Shown here in pieces: positions 23,760-30,257 of a stretch of 40,374 nt of DNA. How positions within the stretch are numbered: the stretch's first letter is position 1; every line of letters begins with the position of its first letter. The stretch lies in contig JAWWCA010000002.1 in the NCBI GenBank assembly GCA_033720695.1, positions 1 to 40,374 on the forward strand, read 5' to 3'. A model generated the notes under the pieces. The model was not told the DNA's origin, did no database searches, and worked only from the letters and a program-made list of their open reading frames with translations. This DNA comes from DATGQT01 sp033720695 (GTDB lineage: Bacteria > Bacteroidota > Rhodothermia > Rhodothermales > Rubricoccaceae). A program made the translations under genes and the position numbers.

Positions 23760-25025
23760 CTACTCGGCCGGGACGAGCTCCTTAGCCGGCTGCGGGGGGG
23801 CGCTTGCCATGGCCTCCGGGAGGTCATTGCCTCGGGGCGTGAACGACTGGATACCGGTGATGGCGCGGCCGAGGATGAGGCCGTGGATGTCGTAGGTGCC
23901 CTCGTAGGTGTTGACCGATTCGAGGTTGACCATGTGGTGGATCACGCGGTACTCGCCCGTGATCCCGTTGCCGCCCATCATGTCGCGCGCCACGCGGGCG
24001 ATCTCGAGCGCCTTGCCGACGTTGTTGCGCTTGGCGAGCGAGACCATCTCGGGCGCGGCGCGGCCCTCGTCCTTGAGCTGGCCGAGGCGCTGCGCGAGCA
24101 GCTGCATCTGCGTGATGTCGGTGAGCATCTGCGCCAGCTTGGTCTGGACGAGCTGCATGGCACCGAGGGGGTAGCCGAACTGCTTCCGCTCCATCACGTA
24201 GGTCCGCGCCCGCTGGTAGCAGTTCTCCGCCGCGCCGACGGCGCCCCAGGCGATCCCGTAGCGCGCGTTGTTGAGGCACGAGAACGGGCCCTTGAGGCCG
24301 CGGATCTCCGGGAACGCGTTTGCGTCCGGCACGAAGCAGTCGTCGAAGACCATCTCGCCGGTGAGGCTCGCCCGGAGGCTCATCTTGTTGTGCGTCTTCG
24401 GCGCCGTGTAGCCCTCCATCCCCTTCTCGACGAGGAAGCCGCGGATGGTGCCGTCCTCGCCGTCGCCCTTCGACTTCGCCCAGACCACGCCGACGTCGGC
24501 GATGGGCGAGTTCGTGATCCACATCTTGGCGCCGTTGAGGACCCAGCCGCCGTCCACCTTCCGCGCCGTCGTCTCCATGGAGCCGGGGTCGGAGCCGTGG
24601 TTGGGCTCGGTGAGCCCGAAGCACCCGATCATCTCGGCCGAGGCGAGCTTGGGCAGGAAGCGCTCCTTCTGCGCCTCCGTCCCGAAGGCGTGGATGGGGT
24701 ACATCACGAGCGACGACTGCACGCTCGCGAACGAGCGGTAGCCGGAGTCCACGCGCTCGAGCTCGCGGGCGATGAGGCCGTAGGCGGTGTAGCTCGCGCC
24801 GAGGCCGCCGTATTCCTCGGGGATCGTGGCGCCGAGCAGGCCCATCTCGGCCATCTCGCCGGGGATCTCGTCGTGGAAGACCTCGTCCTGGTTGCCTTCG
24901 AGGGCGCGCGGCTCCAGCCGGCTCTGCGCGTACTCGCGGGCCGACTGCATGATGAGGCGGTCCTCCTCCGAGAGCATCTGCTCGAAGAGGAAGGCGTCGT
25001 CGGTGTTGAAGGGGGCCTTGGGCAT
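23760..25025 (-). CDS. Acyl-CoA dehydrogenase, glutaryl-CoA dehydrogenase-like
   Basis: 421 residues from the ATG at 25025. The flavin/substrate segments CFGLTEPNHGSDPGSM and WITNSPIADVGVVWAK, the helix RDMMGGNGITGEYRVI and the active-site loop VNTYEGTYDIH with catalytic base E375 follow the glutaryl-CoA dehydrogenase pattern (NTYEGT...LGRAITGIQ). The enzyme oxidises (and in the glutaryl type decarboxylates) acyl-CoA during lysine/tryptophan breakdown, passing electrons to ETF. ETF genes lie just upstream on the same strand, which supports that route. The last 15 residues (proline/alanine-rich tail) are an extension. Confidence 0.9.
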   Translation of the reverse strand: MPKAPFNTDDAFLFEQMLSEEDRLIMQSAREYAQSRLEPRALEGNQDEVFHDEIPGEMAEMGLLGATIPEEYGGLGASYTAYGLIARELERVDSGYRSFASVQSSLVMYPIHAFGTEAQKERFLPKLASAEMIGCFGLTEPNHGSDPGSMETTARKVDGGWVLNGAKMWITNSPIADVGVVWAKSKGDGEDGTIRGFLVEKGMEGYTAPKTHNKMSLRASLTGEMVFDDCFVPDANAFPEIRGLKGPFSCLNNARYGIAWGAVGAAENCYQRARTYVMERKQFGYPLGAMQLVQTKLAQMLTDITQMQLLAQRLGQLKDEGRAAPEMVSLAKRNNVGKALEIARVARDMMGGNGITGEYRVIHHMVNLESVNTYEGTYDIHGLILGRAITGIQSFTPRGNDLPEAMASAPPQPAKELVPAE

Positions 25026-25092
25026 GGCAAAAGGGGGCTGTGAGTCGCCGAAGAGGCGTTCGGTCTCGCGGGGTCGCAAAGGTACTTCTGTG

Positions 25093-25229
25093 TCATCCTG
25101 AGCGGGGTTCCGCTTGCGGGACGACGTCGAAGGATCTGCTTGGCGTCGCTCCGTGCTCCAATGAACCGCCGTCAGGCCGGACCTAGATCCTTCGGCTACG
25201 CCCGCTGACGCTCTCCCCGCTCAGGATGG
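25093..25229. repeat. Paired 45-nt inverted repeat between fixX and the dehydrogenase gene
   Basis: Two 45-nt units face each other: 25093-25137 on the plus strand and 25185-25229 on the minus strand, separated by 47 nt. They share an exact 14-nt outer block (CATCCTGAGCGGGG) and an exact 10-nt inner end (CGAAGGATCT) with a variable middle. From memory, similar TCATCCTGAGC...GAAGGATCT units are interspersed in many bacterial genomes. As RNA the pair would form a long imperfect hairpin after fixX, so it could also act as terminator or mRNA stabiliser. Confidence 0.75.
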
Positions 25230-25244
25230 CAGGGAGCGGGGGCG

Positions 25245-25550
25245 TCAGCCGAGGTTCCAGTTCACGCCGCGGCCGATCTCGGGGTCGGGGTAGCTCCAGG
25301 CCACGGCGCCCTGGTCGCAGGCGTACATGCACGTCCCGCACTCGATGCAGTCCTCGAACTGGAAGTGCACGCGGCCGGCCTCGTCGAGGGTGTAGCACTT
25401 CGCCGGGCACACGTAGGTCGTGCACTTGTGGGGGCAGACCGAGTTGCAGATCGCCGTGTCGACGACGATGTGCGGCCGGGCTTCGGCGCGCCCCTGGTTG
25501 CGGTAGGCGACGCGCCCGAGGCGCTCGGCGATGGAGAGGGTATCGGGCAT
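25245..25550 (-). CDS. fixX: Ferredoxin-like protein FixX
   Basis: 101 residues from the ATG at 25550, 11 nt after the fixC stop. Eight or more cysteines are arranged as ICNSVCPHKCTTYVCPAKC and CIECGTCMYAC; the second group with the last Cys of the first fits one [4Fe-4S] cluster of the FixX/ETF-QO type, and the C-terminal W-x-YPDPEIGRGVNW is characteristic. It passes electrons between the FixC flavin and quinone or ferredoxin at the membrane face. In mitochondrial-type ETF:quinone oxidoreductase this domain is fused to the flavoprotein; here it is separate. Confidence 0.92.
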   Translation of the reverse strand: MPDTLSIAERLGRVAYRNQGRAEARPHIVVDTAICNSVCPHKCTTYVCPAKCYTLDEAGRVHFQFEDCIECGTCMYACDQGAVAWSYPDPEIGRGVNWNLG

Positions 25551-25561
25551 GATGCGTGTGG

Positions 25562-26887
25562 TTACAACGACCGGGCGGCCTTGGCGCCGAGCTTGACGAG
25601 GTCCCAGTAGCCCATGTGCGCCTTCCGGACGTCGCGGAGGATCTGGTACGCCTTCCGGGTGGGCTGGTTGTCGACGGTGAAGAACTTCCGGCCGAAATCG
25701 CACACCAGGCGCGGGACGGCCGTGAACATGGCGGGGTCGTGGAGCACCTGCACGGCGCCCTGGAAGCCGCGGAGGTCCTGCATCACGTACGAGTTCTCGA
25801 GCGCCGTCCGGTAGTGCTTGAGGAAGCCCGCCGAGACGTCGCCCGCCCGCGTGGCCTCGACGACGGTCTCGGCGGCGAGGATCCCGCTCCGCATGGCGTA
25901 GTCCATGCCCTGGATGGCGCGGCCGGCGTTGAGGACGAGGTTGGCCGCCTCGCCGGCCAGGAGGAGCCCGTCGGCGTAGACCTCCTTCGGCATCACCCGC
26001 ATGTCGCCCGTCGAGACCACCTTGGCGCTGTACTCCAGGACCTCGCCGCCGCGGAGCTGGTCGGCGATGACGGGGTGGGCCTTGAACCCGTTGAGGAGGT
26101 CGTAGGGCGTGAGCCCCTTGGCGCGGAGGTCGGCCATGCCGAGGACGAGGCCGACCGAGACCGACTCCCGGTTGGTGTAGAGGAACCCGCCGCCTTCGAC
26201 GCCGCCCGTCGCGAAGCCGACGTACTCGTTGCTCATCCCGCTCTCTTCGGAGAGCTGGAAGCGGTCCTCGAGCACCTTGCGGTCGTACTGGATCACCTCC
26301 TTGACGCCGACGGCCAGCCCCTCGGCCGGGACGTAGTCCGTCTGCAGGCCGGCCTGCCGCGTGAGCAGGTTGTTGACGCCCTCGGCCAGGATCACGCAGT
26401 CGGCGAAGAACCGCTCCTCGCCGGCGCGGATGCCGACGGCGCGGCCGTCCTCCATCAGCACCTCCTCGACCAGGATGTTCTCGGCGAGGAACGACGCGTC
26501 GGCCGCGGCGCTCTCGGCAATCGCCTCGTTCACCTTGCCCGCGAGCCAGCGGTCGAAGCGGGAGCGGAGGACGGTGAGGCCGGTGTAGGGCGTCTCGGCG
26601 AAGTGGCCCGAGGCGAAGTCGAGCGAGAAGGCCGACTGCTCGTCCATGAACGTGAGGCGGCGGCGGCCGACGAACCGCTCCCAGCCGGGCTCGGGGTCCT
26701 CCCAGTAGTCCGGGACGAGGCGGGCGAGGTCGGTGCCCCAGAGCACGCCGCCGGAGACGTTCTTGGCGCCGCTCCACTCGCCGCGCTCGATGAGGAGGAA
26801 CCGGGCATCGGCCCGCGCGAGCGTCATCGCGGCACTCAGCCCCGCGACCCCGCCCCCGACGATGATGCAGTCGAACGTCTCGTCCAT
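25562..26887 (-). CDS. fixC: FixC, ETF:quinone oxidoreductase-type flavoprotein
   Basis: 441 residues. The N-terminal FAD motif is IIVGGGVAGLSAAMTLARA (8-26) and GAKNVSGG follows, both typical for FixC. ADCVILAEGVNN and DGLLLAGEAANLVLNAGRAIQGMDYAMRSG are the second and third FAD-contact regions. The C-terminal half carries the amphipathic segment thought to contact the membrane. It accepts electrons from the EtfAB flavoprotein and passes them on through FixX to quinone. It belongs with etfB-etfA upstream but is separated from them by a 434-nt insert carrying a GIY-YIG pseudogene. Confidence 0.93.
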   Translation of the reverse strand: MDETFDCIIVGGGVAGLSAAMTLARADARFLLIERGEWSGAKNVSGGVLWGTDLARLVPDYWEDPEPGWERFVGRRRLTFMDEQSAFSLDFASGHFAETPYTGLTVLRSRFDRWLAGKVNEAIAESAAADASFLAENILVEEVLMEDGRAVGIRAGEERFFADCVILAEGVNNLLTRQAGLQTDYVPAEGLAVGVKEVIQYDRKVLEDRFQLSEESGMSNEYVGFATGGVEGGGFLYTNRESVSVGLVLGMADLRAKGLTPYDLLNGFKAHPVIADQLRGGEVLEYSAKVVSTGDMRVMPKEVYADGLLLAGEAANLVLNAGRAIQGMDYAMRSGILAAETVVEATRAGDVSAGFLKHYRTALENSYVMQDLRGFQGAVQVLHDPAMFTAVPRLVCDFGRKFFTVDNQPTRKAYQILRDVRKAHMGYWDLVKLGAKAARSL

Positions 26888-26914
26888 GCCGGTAAGCTAC
26901 CGATGGCCTCTCGA

Positions 26915-26943
26915 GTCATCCCTGCGAAAGCAGGGATCCAGCG
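26915..26943 (+). repeat. Palindromic repeat, copy A, at the fixC side of the GIY-YIG element
   Basis: 29 nt with an internal 8-bp hairpin (26919-26926 with 26931-26938, GAAA loop). It matches the reverse complement of 27257-27285 at 26 of 29 positions. It contains the stop codon that would have ended the intact GIY-YIG gene (26916-26918), so the repeat and the gene end overlap. Confidence 0.85.
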
Positions 26944-27236
26944 AAACCACCGATCTGCTCATAGAGGTCATCTCACTCCGGATTCGCGGCGCTGATCAAC
27001 TGCAGCTTTCAAGGGCGCTTCCACGCCTTCAGTCGCTTCTCTCTCACGATGGCACCGCGGATGTCGTCGAACGCTTCCGTAGTGTACCAGGCGATGAACG
27101 CCATAACGCAGCGTGAATCCTGCGACGAGGTTCTGCTTGTGCTCCGCACTCTCCGAACCAGATCATTCGTCACCCCGATGTAGAGCGTGCCGTTCGGCTT
27201 GCTGGCGAGGATGTACACGTAGCCACGCTTGGGCAT
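26916..27236 (-). pseudogene. Decayed GIY-YIG nuclease gene
   Basis: Only 75 codons remain open (27009-27236), but the older gene can be followed to 26916. The start MPKRGYVYILASKPNGTLYIGVTNDLVRRV is the classic single-domain GIY-YIG family. After RRV the family's conserved WEHK-QNLVAGFTLRYGVHRLVxY stretch is present in another frame (EHKQNLVAGFTLRYGVHRLVHY), consistent with a 1-nt loss near 27141; a 1-nt gain near 27074 restores the original frame at EAFDDIRGAIVREKRLKAWKRP. Two in-frame TGA codons (27009-27011 and 26973-26975) stand where the family has Trp (KR-P-W-K, NPE-W-DDL). Two compensating indels plus two nonsense changes make it a pseudogene. Its ancestral end runs into the flanking repeat. 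Confidence 0.85.
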
Positions 27237-27256
27237 CGGGGTGAGAACGTGACTTC

Positions 27257-27285
27257 CGCTGGATTCCTGCTGTCGCAGGAATGAC
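27257..27285 (-). repeat. Palindromic repeat, copy B, at the etfA side of the GIY-YIG element
   Basis: Inverted partner of 26915-26943 (26 of 29 positions). Its own hairpin is 27263-27270 with 27275-27282 (8 bp, TGTC loop). It lies about 20 nt upstream of the GIY-YIG start codon, so the two copies bracket the whole gene in inverted orientation. Confidence 0.85.
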
Positions 27286-27321
27286 AGGTGGAGCCAGAAT
27301 TACAGGGGGAGGAGGCTCAGA

Positions 27322-28305
27322 TCACACAGCCACGTTCTGCTCCTTCAGCGCCGCGATGAGCGGGGGGAGCACCTGGTACAGGTCCCCGACGATGCCGTAG
27401 GTGGCGACGTCGAAGATGGGGGCGTCCGGGTTGTTGTTGATGGCGACGATGACGCGGCTGTTGACCATCCCAGCCACGTGCTGGATGGCGCCCGAGAGGC
27501 CGACGCCGACGTAGAGGTCGGGCGAGACGACCTTGCCGGTCTGCCCGATCTGCGCCGTCGCGGGGAACATCCCGGACTCGACCACGGCCCGGCTCGCGCC
27601 GATCGCCGCGCCGAGGACCTCGGCCAGCTCCTCGACGAGCTGCTTGCCGGCCTCGTCCTTGACGCCCCGCCCCGCCGCCACCACGACGCGGGCGTCGGAG
27701 AGGTCCACGGCCCCGGCCGCGCTCGTGGCGACCTCGCGGAGGGTCTGCCGAAGGCTGCCCTGGTCGAACGAGAACGGCACCGGCTCGACCGTCGCCTCGG
27801 TGGGCGCCTCGGTGGCCTCGTAGGAGCCGGCGCGGACGGAGACGAGGACGGGCGCCCCCTCGGCGCGGACGCGCGCGAGGAACTTCGACGCCATCACCGG
27901 CCGCAGCCCCTCGACGGCGCCGTCGCCCCGCACCTCGACCTCGGACACGTCCGGCAGCACCGTGCCGCCGGTGCGGACGGCGAGGGCGCCGAGCACGTCT
28001 TTCACGCCCTCCGTCGAGGGGAAGACGACGACCTCGGGCTCCGCCCGCCCGATCACCGCCTCCAGCGCCTCCAGGACGGGCGTGTTGAGGTGGGTCTTGA
28101 AGACGGGGTCGGAGACGGCGTAGACGGTCTGGGCGCCGTAGCGGCCGAACACCTCGGCGTGCGCCTCGGCGTCCGGCGCGAGGACGACGGCGGCGAGGCC
28201 GGCGCCGCGGGCCTGCGCGAGCTCGCGGGCGCGGGAGAGCCCTTCGAGCGAGGCGCGCGTCGGCTGCCCGTTCTGGACGGCGGCGTAGGAGAGGATCTTG
28301 GGCAT
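27322..28305 (-). CDS. etfA: Electron transfer flavoprotein alpha subunit (FixB-type)
   Basis: 327 residues from the ATG at 28305. The C-terminal FAD domain is complete: VVAAGRGVKDEAG, GASRAVVESGMFPATAQIGQTGKVVSPDLYVGVGLSGAIQHVAGM (the Q-x-G-x-T-G-K and S-G-A-x-Q-H signatures), then AINNNPDAPIFDVATYGIVGDLYQVLP. With EtfB it forms a soluble FAD carrier that takes electrons from acyl-CoA dehydrogenases (or NADH in bifurcating variants) and hands them to FixC/FixX. It lies 86 nt after etfB, with a strong hairpin in between. Confidence 0.95.
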   Translation of the reverse strand: MPKILSYAAVQNGQPTRASLEGLSRARELAQARGAGLAAVVLAPDAEAHAEVFGRYGAQTVYAVSDPVFKTHLNTPVLEALEAVIGRAEPEVVVFPSTEGVKDVLGALAVRTGGTVLPDVSEVEVRGDGAVEGLRPVMASKFLARVRAEGAPVLVSVRAGSYEATEAPTEATVEPVPFSFDQGSLRQTLREVATSAAGAVDLSDARVVVAAGRGVKDEAGKQLVEELAEVLGAAIGASRAVVESGMFPATAQIGQTGKVVSPDLYVGVGLSGAIQHVAGMVNSRVIVAINNNPDAPIFDVATYGIVGDLYQVLPPLIAALKEQNVAV

Positions 28306-28333
28306 GGAGGATGGAAGGGTGAACGGTGGAGGA

Positions 28334-28383
28334 GGGGGAGGCGACGGCGGAGGGCGAGGGCGCCCGTCGCCGTCGCCTCCCCC
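28334..28383 (-). other. 16-bp perfect hairpin between etfB and etfA
   Basis: 28334-28349 and 28368-28383 are perfectly complementary over 16 nt with an 18-nt loop; the stem is almost entirely G/C. It fills most of the 86-nt gap between the two minus-strand ETF genes. There is no T-tract. It may set the ratio of the two messages, or act as a processing or attenuation site. Confidence 0.7.
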
Positions 28384-28391
28384 ATCCGCCC

Positions 28392-29141
28392 TCACAGCAC
28401 GCTCGCGTCGGCGAGGCGTCGGACGAGGTCGGCGGCTTGCTCGGCGGGCTCGCCGTCGAGGCGGACGCCGGGCTCGCGCGAGGGGAGTGGCTCGTAGCCG
28501 AGCGTCTGGACGCGCGGCGCGGGCGCCTCGGCGACGGGCCGGGCGTCAAGCGGCTTCTTCTTGGCCTGCATCACGCCGCGGAGGTTCGGGATGCGCGGGT
28601 CGTTCATGTCGTTCGAGCACGTGACGAGGCACGGCGTGGGGAGGGCAATCGTCTCCTGCCCCGTGTCGCCCTGCCGCGTCACGACGACCGCCTCCCCGTC
28701 GAGCCCGAGGCCGACGGCGTTCGTGGCGTAGGGCCGCCCGAGGCGCTCGGCGAGCATGGCGCCCGCGAGGCCGGCGTCGGTGTCCTGCGCCTGCTTACCG
28801 GTCAGGATCACGTCGCAGTCGGCCCCCTCGAAATGCCGGGCGAGAAGCTCGGAGACGGCGTGGGAGTCGAGCGCGGCGCCCTCGTCCACGACGAGGTGGG
28901 TGGCGCGGTGGGCGCCCATTGCGAGCGCCTTGCGAATCGTCTCCGTGGCCTTCTCCGGCCCGATGAGGACGACCTCGACCTCGCCGCCGTGCGCCTCGGT
29001 GAGCACGAGGGCGGCCTCGACCGCGGAGGCGTCGTAGGCGTTGAGGACGACGCGGCCGGCGTCCATCTGGAGCGCGCCGTCGCGGATCTGGATGGGCGCG
29101 GTGACGTCGGGGACCTGCTTGATGCAGACGCAGAACTTCAT
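28392..29141 (-). CDS. etfB: Electron transfer flavoprotein beta subunit (FixA-type)
   Basis: 249 residues from the ATG at 29141. Family marks are the start MKFCVCIKQVPDVTAPI, LNAYDASAVEAAL, KALAMGAHRA, ILTGKQAQDTDAGLAGAMLAERLG and the recognition-loop region IPNLRGVMQAKKKPLD. It is the nucleotide-binding subunit that docks onto acyl-CoA dehydrogenases and pairs with EtfA. It is the first gene of the etfB-etfA-(insert)-fixC-fixX cluster. Confidence 0.95.
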   Translation of the reverse strand: MKFCVCIKQVPDVTAPIQIRDGALQMDAGRVVLNAYDASAVEAALVLTEAHGGEVEVVLIGPEKATETIRKALAMGAHRATHLVVDEGAALDSHAVSELLARHFEGADCDVILTGKQAQDTDAGLAGAMLAERLGRPYATNAVGLGLDGEAVVVTRQGDTGQETIALPTPCLVTCSNDMNDPRIPNLRGVMQAKKKPLDARPVAEAPAPRVQTLGYEPLPSREPGVRLDGEPAEQAADLVRRLADASVL

Positions 29142-29415
29142 CGGACGGGGATGCAGCGGAAAGGGCGCGCAAGTTACTCCGGCGCCCCGCCCCCCTGGGG
29201 CCAACGCGGCGATTTCAGCCGGTCTCCGTGCACGCGCGCGTGTCCGCTCGGCCGCCGGTCCAGGGGCATGCGTGGGGCGCTGGCGGGCCGAGCCCGGCGC
29301 TGCGGGTCAGCCTTCCACCGCCGCGACCATGTGCCTGGCCTCCCCTCCTCGCGTCCCTGAACCGCGCGCGGGGGACCGACCGAAGCCGCTCCCGCGCGCG
29401 GTCCGACCGGCCCGG

Positions 29416-29574
29416 TCAGATCGTGAGCGCAAGCCCGATGAGGAAGAGCACGCTCAGCGCCATGACAACCATGAAGGCGTGGAACGCGAGTGTGTCGGCG
29501 CGCTTGACGGGGGACGTCCCCGGCTTCGTGGCGAAAGAGAGCGGGGACGTACGGGTGTCACGGGGGAGTGCCAT
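29416..29574 (-). CDS. Possible small single-span membrane protein
   Basis: 52 residues from the ATG at 29574. A basic N-terminal half (SFATKPGTSPVKRADTL) is followed by one clean hydrophobic helix at about 30-52 (FHAFMVVMALSVLFLIGLAL) that ends the protein. The composition is like a real tail-anchored microprotein and unlike shadow frames, but no family is recognised and the ribosome-binding site is weak. Confidence 0.45.
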   Translation of the reverse strand: MALPRDTRTSPLSFATKPGTSPVKRADTLAFHAFMVVMALSVLFLIGLALTI

Positions 29575-29678
29575 GTGGGGATCGGCTGCGCCTGCGGCCA
29601 TGCGCCGCAGGCCGGGTGCGGGAATCGGAAACACGAAAGGGCGTGGCCGTGCCACGCGAGGAGGACTTTCGTGCCGAC

Positions 29679-30137
29679 TCAGAGCCGATAAACGCCGTGG
29701 AGCCGGCATCGCGCGACGCCGGAGAGGACGGGGCCCGGACCAGTGGGGGCGCCTCGGCGGGCCCGCGGCGAGAGGGGCGGACGCTGAGCGAACGCCGACG
29801 CGTCGGACGCCGCGAAGCCCACCGCATGTCCGGCCTCTCTGGGCCCATCGATGCGCTCGGCGGGGGCCTCGGTGCCGAGCGGGAGGGGGAATGCGTGCGG
29901 GGCGATCTGGAGCCCGGCGTCGCCTGTGCCCTCAGCCGAGAGCGTCGGCGCGGCGAGGGTACTCGCCAGGGACAGCCCAGGGAGTACGCCCAGCACCAAC
30001 GCGAGGAGCACCACGCAGGGCGCGATGGGGCCGCGGAGGACGGAGCGGAGGGTGTGCACGGGCGCAGAGCGGAATCGGCGCTCTGACGCTGGCCGCCCCT
30101 GTTGGTTGCCGCCAACGGAAAATCGCGTCGCGTCCAT
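29679..30137 (-). CDS. Hypothetical protein with one hydrophobic segment
   Basis: 152 residues if started at the ATG at 30137. One hydrophobic stretch at about 38-58 (PCVVLLALVLGVLPGLSLAS) could be a signal anchor or signal peptide cut near AST; the rest is alanine/proline-rich and low in recognisable structure. It lies 120 nt downstream of copA on the same strand. It may be exported and metal-related by position, but the coding evidence is weak. Confidence 0.35.
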   Translation of the reverse strand: MDATRFSVGGNQQGRPASERRFRSAPVHTLRSVLRGPIAPCVVLLALVLGVLPGLSLASTLAAPTLSAEGTGDAGLQIAPHAFPLPLGTEAPAERIDGPREAGHAVGFAASDASAFAQRPPLSPRARRGAPTGPGPVLSGVARCRLHGVYRL

Positions 30138-30257
30138 GCACCTCCGACTCGCCCAACCCCGCCTCCCCGGCAGCTTGCACTCGCTCAACGCCCGAGCCCC
30201 TCCGGGCCTCCGACGCCACCCACGTACGGGTGTCGCTGCGGCATCGCGGCCGTGCCG

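Larger units (their letters stand above)
29142..30257. other. Low-support stretch between etfB and the copper ATPase gene
   Basis: About 1.1 kb with only two weak minus-strand reading frames, listed separately. The part 29142-29415 shows no convincing gene on either strand. A perfect 8-bp hairpin (29591-29598 with 29604-29611, 5-nt loop) lies between the two weak frames. Longer plus-strand frames here are arginine/alanine/proline-rich, which is the usual by-product of GC-rich DNA. Confidence 0.5.

Noticed and set aside
26973..27011. UGA possibly read as tryptophan, since both family Trp positions in the GIY-YIG gene are TGA
   Set aside because: Other genes in the window end properly at TGA, including overlapping ATGA junctions, and the same pseudogene has two frame shifts.
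26888..27321. CRISPR-like repeat arrangement
   Set aside because: Only two inverted copies with a gene between them, no regular spacers and no cas genes.
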